Shown here: piece by piece, positions 49,653 to 60,570 of the stretch
Numbering within the stretch: position 1 is the stretch's first letter
Layout: every line of letters begins with the position of its first letter
Source of the DNA: Hybos culiciformis
Lineage: Eukaryota; Arthropoda; Insecta; Diptera; Hybotidae
Assembly (NCBI GenBank): GCA_964007475.1
Contig: OZ023274.1
Span: 11,185,376 to 11,249,375 of the forward strand
Direction: 5' to 3'
Length of the DNA stretch: 64,000 nt
Program-made: the position numbers and the translations under genes
Notes under the pieces: model-generated
Told to the model about the DNA's origin: nothing
Seen by the model: the letters and a program-made list of their open reading frames with translations, nothing else
Databases searched by the model: none

Positions 49653-52600
49653 CTTAAGTGGTGAAGATACCGCTTTATCTGATGTATCGAATTCATCACA
49701 GATTAGTAGCACCAGTTCACAACATTCTAAAAAACGTAATCACAATTCTGTTCTTAATGAAAATGTATCCCAATTAAAATCATCAAATGCATCACCATCC
49801 CCATCAACAGGTTCTAGTAATTATGATCAAGATTTGGCAAAAAAACGTCGTAAACAAACTACACCAATAAGATTATCATCAACAAATAAAGATAATATGG
49901 ATATATCATCAAATAATCAACAACAGGAAAAAAATAATGATAATGATGAGAATGATAATTTACAAAATAAGTCTGAACCTAAAAATTCAAATGAATTAAA
50001 TAAGCCAGATATTAATCCTATTGATAAAGAAAAGCTTATAGAAATTGAACTAAAGAGTGAATTATTAGTTGAACTGCATAATTCAAACATATCATCACCA
50101 CCACCACCACCACCACCACCATCAAAATTAGCACCAATTCAAGAAAATAGTATTATTATTAATAATGAAAAGGATAATTTAACGCCTCCAAAATTAGTAA
50201 CAAGTAAAAGTGATAAAAATTTATTAGTACAAAATGATAATAATTTACCAAAAAGTTTATCAGAAACCATATTAGAAATGTCCCGAAGAAACAGTGAACA
50301 ATTGTTAGCAAAAATTCATCAAAATAATTCATTAAAAAAATGTGAACAATGTAATGAAAATTTTGATTCTGATTTGAAATTAAGTGTACATATTTTACAA
50401 GCTCATACCTCAGTACCTAAAATCCATGTCATACCAAAATTAATACCAAACCAAAAAGAACTACAATATAAGGATAATAGTAATGATGATAAGGAATTAG
50501 GAGAATTACCATTAAATATAAAAATAGAAGAAGGTGAATATCCAAGTAATTTTATGCAAAATAATCAAATCGATAATAAATCTAATCAAAAACCTGAAGA
50601 ATGGTTATCATCTATGCCTGGCCTGAATTTTGCATTTCCAGCAGATGCAGCTGCTGCATTATCTGCTAGCAATTATTTATCACAATTACCATTATTGGGT
50701 ATGACATCTGGTGCACCGTTCGGCAGTCTTGAGGGTGGGCTTGCTCGTCCACCATTAAGAATTTTTAATCCAGAAGCATATTGCGATCTTTGTAACAAAG
50801 AATTCTGTAATAAATACTTTCTCAAAACACATAAAGCTAACAAACATGGTATTTATGATCCAAATACTTCTTCCAATGAAAATAGTTCAGCTAGTGCAGA
50901 ATTTAAATTGAATCAATTTCAACAAGTTTTACAAATGCAATTTCAACAGCAGCAACAACAAATTTCACAAGCACCGCCGCTTCAACAACAGTCTCAGCAG
51001 CAGCAGCAGCAGCAGCAACAACAACAACAGCAGCAGCTGCAACAAACACAACAGCAACAACAGCAGCAGCAAAGTCAACAACAAAACGTCCAACAGTCAC
51101 AACAAATATCACATTCTTCACTTATACCACCCGGTGAACAAATAATTTATTGTGATGTCTGTAATAAAAGATTTACAAATATTTTTGCAATGAAACGACA
51201 TCGAACTAAGACACATGAAATCCCTTCAACAGCAGTAGTAACATCATTAAATAATTCCACTAATCTGATAAAAACTAGTGACATGAAAACAACATCAGAA
51301 TCATCATCATCATCAGATATAATTTTAGGAAATCAACAACTGAATAATAATGATAAAGATAATCTTTCTAATGTCACAACAACTACCATTAATATATCCA
51401 CTTCTTCTTCATTATCATCAGTTGTTACTACTACACAAGCTACATTAACAACTACAACAACAACAACAACATCGTCCTCTTCATCATCATCATCTTCATC
51501 ATCAGCAACAACACCAATAATTACAACATCTGTTGCTGGTACACTTCGTATACCGGAAGGATTTAGAGAAGATTTTACATTAGAACAAGAAGATGTATCA
51601 TTTACACCCCAACCACGTAAACTATCACCATCGTCTATGCAACAAGCTAGAGAAGCTAATTTCTCATATGATAAATTGAAACGTTTGGGTGTTATTAATC
51701 CAGAAGCATTTTGTGATTTATGTTGTAAAGAATATTGCAATAAATATTTTTTAAGAACACATAAATTGCGACGGCATGGAATTTTCATTCCAGCAGATGA
51801 TTGTAAAGATGAAATAAAATTAGACCAACATAAAGGATGGCCAACTGCATTTATGCAACAAATGCAACAACAATTTCAATTGCAGCAATTACAACAAATC
51901 CAGCAGTTGCAACAACATCAACAGCAAATGCAACAGTCAGCTCCACTTAATCTTATGATGACTGGAAACATTGGTGGTACTTTGGAAAAAGGTTCTGTAA
52001 GTGGTGAGAAAATATCAAGACGATTGAGTGACAGTGACATAAATGAGAAAGATACTTTCAAAAAAATAAAATTAACTGATCAAAGTAACAAATCTTTTGA
52101 TTTAGCGGTACTTCCAAATGGTGGCCAAGTTGATAAATTGCTCGGTGCAACGGCTAGTTTAGCAGAAAATTGTAAACAAAATTTATTGGATTCAAATACT
52201 TCTTCTATTAGTGCTGAAACAGATACTGAACGAATTTCATTTGACCTGCAAAAATTGCAATCAATGATTTTACAACTAAATACTTTGAACAGTCAAAGAC
52301 AAATTTCTTGCCATTTATGTGGTAAAGATGTCGAAAATCAATATATGCTGCATGCACATATTGCCACTGAGCATGCCAATGAATCTAACGCCTACGGTAA
52401 TATGAGCGGTGTAGATGCTGCAATGATGGGCCCAATGATGATGAAGACATCTGAACCATCATCTCCTACAAATAGTAGTCAAACTGAAATATGCAAACAG
52501 TGCGATAAAGAATTTCCTGGATTGATGGAACTTAAGCAGCACATAATTGAATATCACGGAATAATGGTTCACAGCCCAATACGGGAAGGATTTATAACTC

Positions 52601-53958
52601 CCGAAAGAGGAACAGGTGGTGGATCCATTACTCCAAATACTCCCAGCAAAACACTGTACACTATAACTCCAACCAGTAGTTATTGTGAAATTTGCAATAA
52701 AGAACTGTGCAACAAATATTTCATGAAAACACATATGCAACGAATGCATGGAATAGAAATAGAAAATGGTGCACAAATTGGTGGTGTCGTTTGCAATATT
52801 TGTAACAAAGAATTATGCAGTAAATATTTTTTAAGAGTTCATAAATCTAACAGCCACGGTATTGTAGATGATGGTTCACCGTTACCTCAACCATCACCAA
52901 GAAATATTGACACACCCGATGCCGAAAGTATATTTCAAGCACTTGATACAAAACAAGATTTAGCTGGCCTCAGCACAAGATATTTCACGCACTATACTGA
53001 GGTATGTCCACTATGCAGCAGACGATTTAGAAGCGCAAAGTGGTTACGAGCTCATCTAATGAGCGATCATGGAAAGGCAGGTACTGATAAATTAAGAGAA
53101 TTGGAACAATACATGATATTTACAAATCAACCAGCTCCATCAGATAGCCCGGGATTAAAAATACCAAATGGTACTGAAGAATCTGAAATTGAAAATTTGA
53201 GGGGATCAAATGATACCAATATGCTGATGAAAAGACAATTTCCAGGTATGTTTTCAAAAGATGAAACTCAATCGCCAAATGAAGCACAAGCATACAAAGA
53301 ATATCAGTGTTCACTATGTCCATTCACAACACCATACTATGCTTTCTTATTCATTCACGAAAGATCTCATTCCATTATGAGTAATCAATCACCACCTCAA
53401 GAAAATAATGAAGATGAAGAAGAAGTGGGTAAACCAAAGTCCGAATCACCAAATGCGTCGGAAAATGGTGCTTCAATTACAAAACAATCCAAAGTACCAC
53501 CAATACAACAGAAACCGAAATTAGAAGATGCTTCTGCAGTTACACCAACTGTCACACTTTCATCAACGCCAATTCCACATATTCCTCAAGAAAATCCAAA
53601 CACCAATGACAAATCATTGGAGTCACCGAATTTGGAACGTCGTCAGTTAAAGCAACCTTTTGAACCAGATTTGAAATATTTAGAACATAAGAAATTTATG
53701 TTAAACTCTTCAACATTACATGAATTGGCGAATTTAACAAATCGGCCAGCTTCCTATGCCATTCCAACAAATTTCAATAATGACTCCGATTTAATGCAAT
53801 CATTTTTAATTGAACAAGAGCCGTTGGCCGATGAACGAGGTAAAACTGATAAAGAAAAATTTGAAAATAATAAATTTTTGCCAGCTATTATATATCTACC
53901 AGTAAGAGAGCGAATATCAGGTCCAATTACAGTGTCCTTTACACTAACACCAGCCTAA
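49618..53958 (+). CDS. Ten-finger C2H2 zinc-finger protein, Gln/Ser/Thr-rich (1446 aa)
   Basis: This is a nuclear nucleic-acid-binding protein, probably a transcription regulator. Ten C2H2 fingers are readable; their first Cys and last His are at 242-263, 389-410, 512-533, 699-720, 898-919, 959-980, 1023-1044, 1059-1080, 1130-1151 and 1231-1251. All are CX2CX12HX4H except the last, CX2CX12HX3H. They are scattered, without TGEKP linkers. Fingers 2, 4, 7 and 8 share an extra Cys in KE-x-C-x-KYF and end HGI. Fingers 2 and 4 are also both preceded by NPEA. Between them lie Pro8 (161-168), Gln-rich blocks (about 433-496 and 746-774) and a Thr/Ser run (about 586-638). KKRRK at 75-79 is a likely nuclear signal. 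The final 34 residues (to VSFTLTPA) are of ordinary complexity and look like a conserved tail. The start is chosen because TGA lies two codons upstream in frame and the context is good. Composition is far less A/T-rich than the flanks. I cannot name the orthologue with certainty. Confidence 0.93.
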   Translation: MAASVYATPPPDLSGEDTALSDVSNSSQISSTSSQHSKKRNHNSVLNENVSQLKSSNASPSPSTGSSNYDQDLAKKRRKQTTPIRLSSTNKDNMDISSNNQQQEKNNDNDENDNLQNKSEPKNSNELNKPDINPIDKEKLIEIELKSELLVELHNSNISSPPPPPPPPSKLAPIQENSIIINNEKDNLTPPKLVTSKSDKNLLVQNDNNLPKSLSETILEMSRRNSEQLLAKIHQNNSLKKCEQCNENFDSDLKLSVHILQAHTSVPKIHVIPKLIPNQKELQYKDNSNDDKELGELPLNIKIEEGEYPSNFMQNNQIDNKSNQKPEEWLSSMPGLNFAFPADAAAALSASNYLSQLPLLGMTSGAPFGSLEGGLARPPLRIFNPEAYCDLCNKEFCNKYFLKTHKANKHGIYDPNTSSNENSSASAEFKLNQFQQVLQMQFQQQQQQISQAPPLQQQSQQQQQQQQQQQQQQLQQTQQQQQQQQSQQQNVQQSQQISHSSLIPPGEQIIYCDVCNKRFTNIFAMKRHRTKTHEIPSTAVVTSLNNSTNLIKTSDMKTTSESSSSSDIILGNQQLNNNDKDNLSNVTTTTINISTSSSLSSVVTTTQATLTTTTTTTTSSSSSSSSSSSATTPIITTSVAGTLRIPEGFREDFTLEQEDVSFTPQPRKLSPSSMQQAREANFSYDKLKRLGVINPEAFCDLCCKEYCNKYFLRTHKLRRHGIFIPADDCKDEIKLDQHKGWPTAFMQQMQQQFQLQQLQQIQQLQQHQQQMQQSAPLNLMMTGNIGGTLEKGSVSGEKISRRLSDSDINEKDTFKKIKLTDQSNKSFDLAVLPNGGQVDKLLGATASLAENCKQNLLDSNTSSISAETDTERISFDLQKLQSMILQLNTLNSQRQISCHLCGKDVENQYMLHAHIATEHANESNAYGNMSGVDAAMMGPMMMKTSEPSSPTNSSQTEICKQCDKEFPGLMELKQHIIEYHGIMVHSPIREGFITPERGTGGGSITPNTPSKTLYTITPTSSYCEICNKELCNKYFMKTHMQRMHGIEIENGAQIGGVVCNICNKELCSKYFLRVHKSNSHGIVDDGSPLPQPSPRNIDTPDAESIFQALDTKQDLAGLSTRYFTHYTEVCPLCSRRFRSAKWLRAHLMSDHGKAGTDKLRELEQYMIFTNQPAPSDSPGLKIPNGTEESEIENLRGSNDTNMLMKRQFPGMFSKDETQSPNEAQAYKEYQCSLCPFTTPYYAFLFIHERSHSIMSNQSPPQENNEDEEEVGKPKSESPNASENGASITKQSKVPPIQQKPKLEDASAVTPTVTLSSTPIPHIPQENPNTNDKSLESPNLERRQLKQPFEPDLKYLEHKKFMLNSSTLHELANLTNRPASYAIPTNFNNDSDLMQSFLIEQEPLADERGKTDKEKFENNKFLPAIIYLPVRERISGPITVSFTLTPA
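50914..51105 (+). repeat. CAG/CAA repeat encoding the main polyglutamine block
   Basis: A run of mixed CAG and CAA codons lies in frame in the zinc-finger gene, with the longest uninterrupted Gln stretch at about 50998-51033. CAA interruptions make the tract less prone to slippage than pure CAG. Minus-strand frames here (50903-51121) are shadows rich in Ala and Val. Confidence 0.85.
51374..51530 (+). repeat. ACA/TCA repeat encoding Thr/Ser run
   Basis: In-frame ACA/ACT and TCA/TCT codons give a Thr then Ser homopolymer in the linker between fingers 3 and 4. The minus-strand frame 51333-51788 (Asp/Val-rich) is its shadow. Confidence 0.8.
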
Positions 53959-53981
53959 TTTTGAAAACATTTTTTTTCCAG
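53902..53981 (+). other. Candidate optional 80-bp intron replacing the C-terminus
   Basis: Within the end of the coding exon, CCA|GTAAGA begins at 53902. CTAAC (53945-53949) and CTAAT (53955-53959) are branch-like. A T8CC tract ends in AG at 53981. Size, donor, branch spacing (about 22-24 nt) and acceptor are those of a typical short insect intron. Removing it deletes the last 18 residues and the stop, and continues in phase 0 for six codons, YVDFFC, to TAA. The unspliced form ends VSFTLTPA, which looks like the genuine conserved tail, so this would be an alternative isoform. Confidence 0.35.
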
Positions 53982-56035
53982 TACGTAGATTTTTTCTGTT
54001 AACTATTTGCTCAAAATAATCTAACAATTTGTATTTTTGGAACCGCTTCCATCATAGTTATGCATGTTTTAGAGTAAGTGGGCCCTTAGAAAGCTTGTAT
54101 ATGAATAAAAAAGCTATCTGCTTATTTGAGATTAAAGTTTGATAAAAAGAAATTAAATACAAATAGTTAGATTATTTTTTGAAGTCTTGAAATATTTTTT
54201 TGAACATTTTTAATGACAACTTTTTCTAGTCAAATAATATTTTATAACTGAAAAGACTGAGTGCGAAATTTTTTTTTTAAAAATCTATCTACAACAATCA
54301 GTTATAATATAATTTTCATTATTAAAACAAGATAATCTTAATTAATGAATATTTAAAATAATAATTAATTTTTTTTTTTATTCAAGAACAAAATATAAAT
54401 ATTTTTTGTAGGGCTAAAAAAAAAAAAAAATAGAACAGCAACACTAAAAGTCCAAGTTAGAAAAATTTACGTTTTGGATAAAATTAATTTTTTTTCTGGA
54501 AAAAATTAATTGAAATAATTCATAAAATATATTCATAAAATATATCTAAATAAAATATATAAAAAAATCATATCTAAAAAATTATTACTTCAGTGTTGCC
54601 GTTTTCACATTCTGTTTACTTTTTAATTTTTTATTTATTTTTTTTTAATTTTTTATATGAATTATATTAAAGGTGATGTTCAGGTATAATAAATAAAAAA
54701 AAAAAGTTCCTATTATTCTTCTAATTTATAAATAATTTATTTAAAAAAGTGTTTAATTTAAGAAAAAAAAAATTAAATAAATAAAAATTTAAAAATGTAG
54801 ATAACAATTAAAATTGAATTAAAATAGGAAATAAAAAAACAAAAAATATCAGCATGTAAAATATTTGCAAAAAAAATAATATTTAATAGCATATTATTAT
54901 TATAAAACAAAAATATATTACATGTATAAAAATCAAAATTTTAAAAAAATTTAAAACACTAAAAAATATAATGCTTTTGCTCAATGTAATTTTTTGATTT
55001 GGAACAAAATAATAAAAAAAAAAACTAATGAGAAAAGGCTCAAAAAGCTTAAAAAAATCTAGTCAAAAATAACAATAAAATAAATAAACAAATAAATCTT
55101 ATACGTAAAAAAGTAACATTCTTATTGGCTACAATAGTTAACTTATTAAAATAGAACTTATTAGCAAATTGATTAAACTAAAGGAAATTTAAAAAAATAA
55201 GCTTAATTCAAACCTTTCTTAATATATTTAATTGAAGTCAATTTTTGATTACAGAATGCCAAATCAAAATGCAAAAATTATTGGCTATTTTAATTAATTT
55301 CGCTAAACAAGAACCGTATGACATGGGAATAAATAAAACAGAAAACTTGAACTAAAAATTATTATATCACAATTTTAACTATGCATACCTATATTTTATT
55401 TTATTCTTTGCCAAAAAAAAAATATTTATGAACATTTCCATTTATTAAGTTTTTTTATGCAATCTGCTTCCTCTTAATTAAACTATAAACTTAGAGCATT
55501 TAGAATAACGATCAAATAATTTTCTTGAATAATATTTCCACTTAGTTTAATCAATATTACATCAAATATCATTCTTCGCGCCAAAAACAAAAACCAAAAA
55601 CTAACATAAAAAAAAAACAACCACTAAATAAATAAATTTCTCAGGGCAAATAGTACAATTAAATTAATATTTATTTAAAAAAAAATAAATAATAATATTA
55701 ATATTATGAAATATTAATAATAATAATTAAAATCTACCTCAATTATCCCAAAAAAAAAAAAAAAACAAAAAAAACCAACAAATATTTATTAAAATAAATT
55801 AATAAACCTAAGTCATTGAAATCATGCCAAAAAATAAAATAAAATTATGAAATTTTTGTAAATATTTATATAATAGCATTATTATTTTATTATATTCAAA
55901 TATTTTGCTTTATTTTAATTCTTTATTTAATAACTTATGTATATTTTTATGTAAAAAAGTTTTTTTTATGTATTATTTATGTATATATATTTTTGTATTA
56001 TATAATTTTCAATAAAAAAAAAATCAAACAATTAT
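53959..56035 (+). other. Probable 3' UTR of the zinc-finger gene
   Basis: No coding frame is seen. The stretch is A/T-rich and increasingly A-run-rich on the + strand. An early AATAAA is at 54104-54109. The better candidate end is AATAAA at 56011-56016, preceded by a T/TGTA-rich segment. Two matches to the Pumilio element TGTAnATA lie near that end (55857-55864 and 55980-55987). ATTTA words are abundant but uninformative in this composition. The exact 3' end needs transcript data. Confidence 0.35.
56011..56016 (+). terminator. Candidate polyadenylation signal AATAAA
   Basis: AATAAA follows TTTTGTATTATATAATTTTC and lies about 2.05 kb after the stop codon. AATAAA occurs often by chance here. 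This one is favoured because of the T/TGTA-rich upstream segment and the nearby TGTAnATA motifs. The alternative at 54104 would give a UTR of about 170 nt. Confidence 0.25.
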
Positions 56036-59000
56036 TTTTATTATTTTAATTTTAATTCTTATTTTTAAAAATTTTTTTTAAGGCTATTTTTATAATTTTA
56101 ATTATAATTTTCTGTACTACCGAAGTTACATATAAATGTTTTTATATGTTCAGGTTTTATGTTCAATCATTCTTTCACTGCAATTTGATTACTTTGAAGC
56201 ATAGAGGTAAATGAAATAGGAAACGTAATGTCATATAATTTGATAGACAAACTTTATTTACGATATAAATGTGTAAAGTGCTCAAGTACCATTATTTGAA
56301 TAAATCCTGATTAAATGTGTTAATTTTCTACTTCATAAAGACCAATTTATCTATTTTTATTTTTTATGTTTATTTTAATTATGAAACTTTATTTAAAATT
56401 ATAAATATTTATTTAAGTTTCATAAATTAAAAAATCAACAAAACAAAATATAAAATTTAATAAATTTATTAAAAAAACTTAAAATGAAATAATTCTGAAA
56501 ATTAAAAACCCCAAATTGAAAGAAAAAAAAATAAAAAAAAACTTTAACGAAATTTCTTTTAAAAATTTTTAAAGTTGTAAAATTTTTTTTTTTTTAAATA
56601 GTATTTAAGATATTTAATAATTTGTTTTTTTTTTAACTAACATTTTTTTTCCTCCAAATTTAATCAAAAATTTTTGAAAAATAAACTAAAGTGTTAATAA
56701 AGATAAAAATTAAAATTAGTAATTGCTATAAAAATATTTTAAAAAATTTTAATAAGCTGTGTGCCTTTTTAGCAATTACTAATTTTTATTATCAATTTAA
56801 TTAATAATTTTCTTTTTATATATTTTGCATTTAAAAAACAAAAATAAAATAATTCATTAAAAAAAAAAAAGTAAAAACATCAAGAAAAAAATAAATAAGA
56901 AAAACAGTGCAATATACAATAAAATATAAAATAAATAAACTATATAAGTTGAAAAACATACACAACAAAATCAAATGAAATTTATATTCAAAAATAATAA
57001 CAAGCACAAATATAAAAACTTATAATGCCAATAAAACATATAAATAAAAATTTATACAAAGAAAAAAATATTTAAAAAATAAATCAATTAAAAATAAATT
57101 TCAATAAAAAAAATTAAATTAAAACCTCAAACTAAAAATACATAAAAAAAAAAAAACGTAAAATATTCTGCCAAATTTTTCTCAGTGAGTTCCCCCTAGT
57201 CCAATCGACTTTGTTGACAAATCGTTGTAAGAATAGTTTGCTATTTGTTTTTTTTTTTTTTAAACAATATTCAATTTTAGCTTTTAGTCACGAAAAAATT
57301 AATTTTATGCAATATTTAAAACTTACTTACAAACACTAAATTTAGATATTTTGAAACAAAATGAAACAAGTCAATTGGACGTTAACCGCTCGAATCATAA
57401 TTTCGACTTCAAATATCAATTTTCTTACAAAGAGAAATGCATGAATAAAATTTATAAACAAAACTAAAAAATTGCAATAACGAAAATAAATAAATTAAAA
57501 ATTTCTGAAATTGTGATAAATAATATCAATTTTATTCATTTAAATTAAAAATTTTTTAATATAATTAAATACAATAAATTATTACTTCAAAAATGATTGT
57601 TTCTTGGTATAAAAATTTATACTTTCTTAATTTATTAGTGTATTAAAAGTAAATCAGGGGGCTTCAAATTTGTTAAATAAACTTGGTTAGCTCTCTCTAG
57701 AATGCTCACATAAAAACAACACTCCACAGTAAAAAAAAGTAATATTGTATTGATTGTAATTAGTTTAGTTCAGATCCCTGTATGTAACCTACGCCAATTT
57801 GTAATGACTTTTTCCTACCAAACATTTGTTGTAACCAACACCAGAAAAATTTATAATACCAGAAATATTAAAATATGAGATGTCACTTTAGACACTAAAT
57901 TTTTGTTTTGGCGTACATTGTCACACAAGTACTATCCACCAAACATCGGACACATTTAGAAACATATTATGAAGAATACTTTATATTTTAGTTTTAATAT
58001 GTATATATTTTCACTAATCCATGCATCAAATGGTTTTTTGATGTCCAGTATCGGAAAATACAGCTTTCATAATTTTTTCCATAATTTTAAATATTTAAAC
58101 AAAAATCCTTTATTTTTGATTATTCCAATCATTGTCAAAAAACAATGTTTAGTATCCAATGTCTCATTTCATACTTTATTATCTGTTTTTCTACTTGAAC
58201 AATACAACCAAGAAAAAAAAAATTTTTTTATATTTATTTTTATGGTCCTAAAAACAGTACCGCGGGAATCTGAGATGAAAATTATACGTTTGTCTCGTGG
58301 TAAACACACTTTTAATTCAAATATATACCTCATAGTTTTTCATTTACATTCATTCCAATGTACTATTGTCGAACGCAATATGTCAAAATATATAGGTATA
58401 TCTCATTTTGCAGCGGTGAATAGTATCAAAAATCAAGAAATCTTACACTTTCACTTTTTTTTTTTTTAATTCAACACAACAATGCAATAAAAACATAAAA
58501 TTTTTTATTGATTTCTATTTTGTTTTTTTATTATTTTCACAAAACAATAATAAATAATATTGAATAATAAAAAAATAAAAAATCATTGAGTCCCTCATTC
58601 ATTGAAAAAAAAAAAAAAAACAAAAAAAAATCATAGTATATTTTCCCGGATCTAAATTTAAAAATAAAAAAAAATAAACAATTCTATGAAAAAGAAAAAA
58701 AAAAACAAACCGATTATTGGAATAAAAAATACTAACAATTTTTTATTGTAAAAAATATAAAAAAATCTTCTTTATTTTACAAAAATATCAAAAAAAAACA
58801 AAAAAAGAAATTCAGCAGATATGGGTAGTAATTATACCTTTTTCCTGATTTAAGATTTTACAAAGAAAATAAGGGCACATTAAACCTAATTTTATTTTTG
58901 TATTTTTTTTTTTTAACATTTTATAATAATATTCTTTCAACAGACAATAAGACGAATGAAAAAAAAAAAATAGTTACAAAAATATATTATATATTTTTGT

Positions 59001-60430
59001 AAACCACATATACGAAATTTCTTAAATAAAACTAGATTTTGACGAGATAATATTTAAATTAAACAGATAAGTCAGAACTCTTAACTTATATATCTGCAGA
59101 ATCTGTAGGTCAAAGTACTTTTATGAAGTTAAAATATTTCGGATAGTCTATGATAACATAAAGATTTATGTCACCAACTTGATTACTTTAGATTTCTGAT
59201 CCCGTGCAATATATGTTTTTGTATATGAGAGGTATATTGTATTGAAGGCCACTGACAGAAGAGATCAGCAACAGAAATATCAAGCAATCGAAATTTAATG
59301 GTTGCCGAAATCAACTTATATGGTTGCAGGAATTAACATAATTTTAAGGCAAGGAAAATTCTTTTTTGGCAAAATATTTTTCATTCTCTGAAAAAAAAAA
59401 AACAATGTTGTTGAAACAGAATTATTGTTTCTGCAAAACAAATATATTGGTCGAAAAAGAATTCAAAAAAGCATTTCTGTCAGTACAAGTATCTCAACTT
59501 TTTCACAAAAAAACTGCAACTTCCAATTGCTTCTTTATAATATTGGAATAGTAAATTAATTTTTAGCTTAATAAATATTATCTTGTGACAAGCTGAGTCG
59601 CTATTCTAGTTAAGTAACATTCTCTAAATCATTTTTCGAACAAATACCCTGAAATGCCAAACTCAAGGTTCCTGAATTGATTAAAACATAATTTTAATTT
59701 ATTAGAATTTTTTATAAATTCAAAAATATTAGTCAAACTGGGGTTTTTGAATTCAAATATTATATTTTTATTATAACTCCTTGTAAAATGAAATATTAAT
59801 GTTAATAAAAAAAAACTATATACTGTGTTTAAATATATATGGCACTGCTAAATTAATGGATTTTTTTAATATAGTTTTTTTTTTTTTTTTTTTTTCAAAT
59901 CAAAAAAAAAATTTAAATTAATGAGGGAAATAAAAATGGACCTAATGTCCTTTTTAAAACGCACATTTTTTTTTTTTTATAGAACTGACCCTTAGATTTT
60001 TTTTTTTTATAATTTTAATTTTAATAAGGATGCAGATGCGCACCCACAAAAGTTCATTCACTCTTCATAAAAAAAAAAAAACCGAAAATTTCTCCTAGAT
60101 CTATCTTTATCGTAATCGAATAAAGGAAAAGTATATATAAGACAGTAAATAACGAAAAAATTACGAATATAAAAAAATTAAATACTAATTTTTTGTCTCA
60201 AAAAATAATTCCATTTTTATTGTCATCATATACTGAGACGTTAACATGGGCTCTTTCAAACAAGAAGTTCATAGTTTGTATACTCCTAATAAACAAATTT
60301 TTTTTTTCGGTCATAATTGCATAAAATAGAGAAGCCAACTGGCCTAAAAAAAAAATAAAATTTATAAAAAAAAAATCACCCCACAAAATAATAAATAGAA
60401 TCCTTGTATATTAAAAATAGTATGTAAGAA
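56036..60430. other. A/T-rich non-coding stretch downstream of the gene
   Basis: No gene is supported. The + strand is rich in A runs to about 57165 and mixed afterwards. A 166-codon frame at 57969-58469 is the longest outside the real gene but has no recognisable domain, low-complexity ends and a Phe-homopolymer terminus. A patch at 59220-59330 is less A/T-rich and contains ATGGTTGCnG twice. Confidence 0.45.
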
Positions 60431-60570
60431 AAAAAACGTAACCTACCTACCCTAACTACCATTAAAGATGTTTTTAACGCGCTTACCATCAGAATAGCAA
60501 CCAAAAAAAAAATGCGTAGTATATTCAAATTTATTTTCTTTTTTGCTGTCGTTCGTTGCACGGGCAAGTT
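60431..60570. repeat. Possible short interspersed-repeat relic
   Basis: Read on the minus strand, this patch runs from TTGCCCGTGCAACGAACGAC to GGTTGCTATTCTGATGGTAA and ends in GGTAGTTAGGGTAGGTAGG. It is less A/T-rich than its surroundings, and the GGTA/GGTAG tail resembles the simple tails of insect non-LTR elements or SINEs. There is no internal promoter or duplication I can defend. Confidence 0.18.

Noticed and set aside
51333..51788. 151-codon minus-strand frame inside the zinc-finger gene
   Set aside because: It is a shadow of the Ser/Thr and finger-coding sequence on the + strand; its Asp/Val runs mirror the codon repeats.
57969..58469. 166-codon + strand open frame
   Set aside because: It is the longest frame outside the real gene, but it has no domain I recognise, ends in a Phe homopolymer from a T run and shows no splice or promoter support. 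A few such frames are expected across 64 kb.
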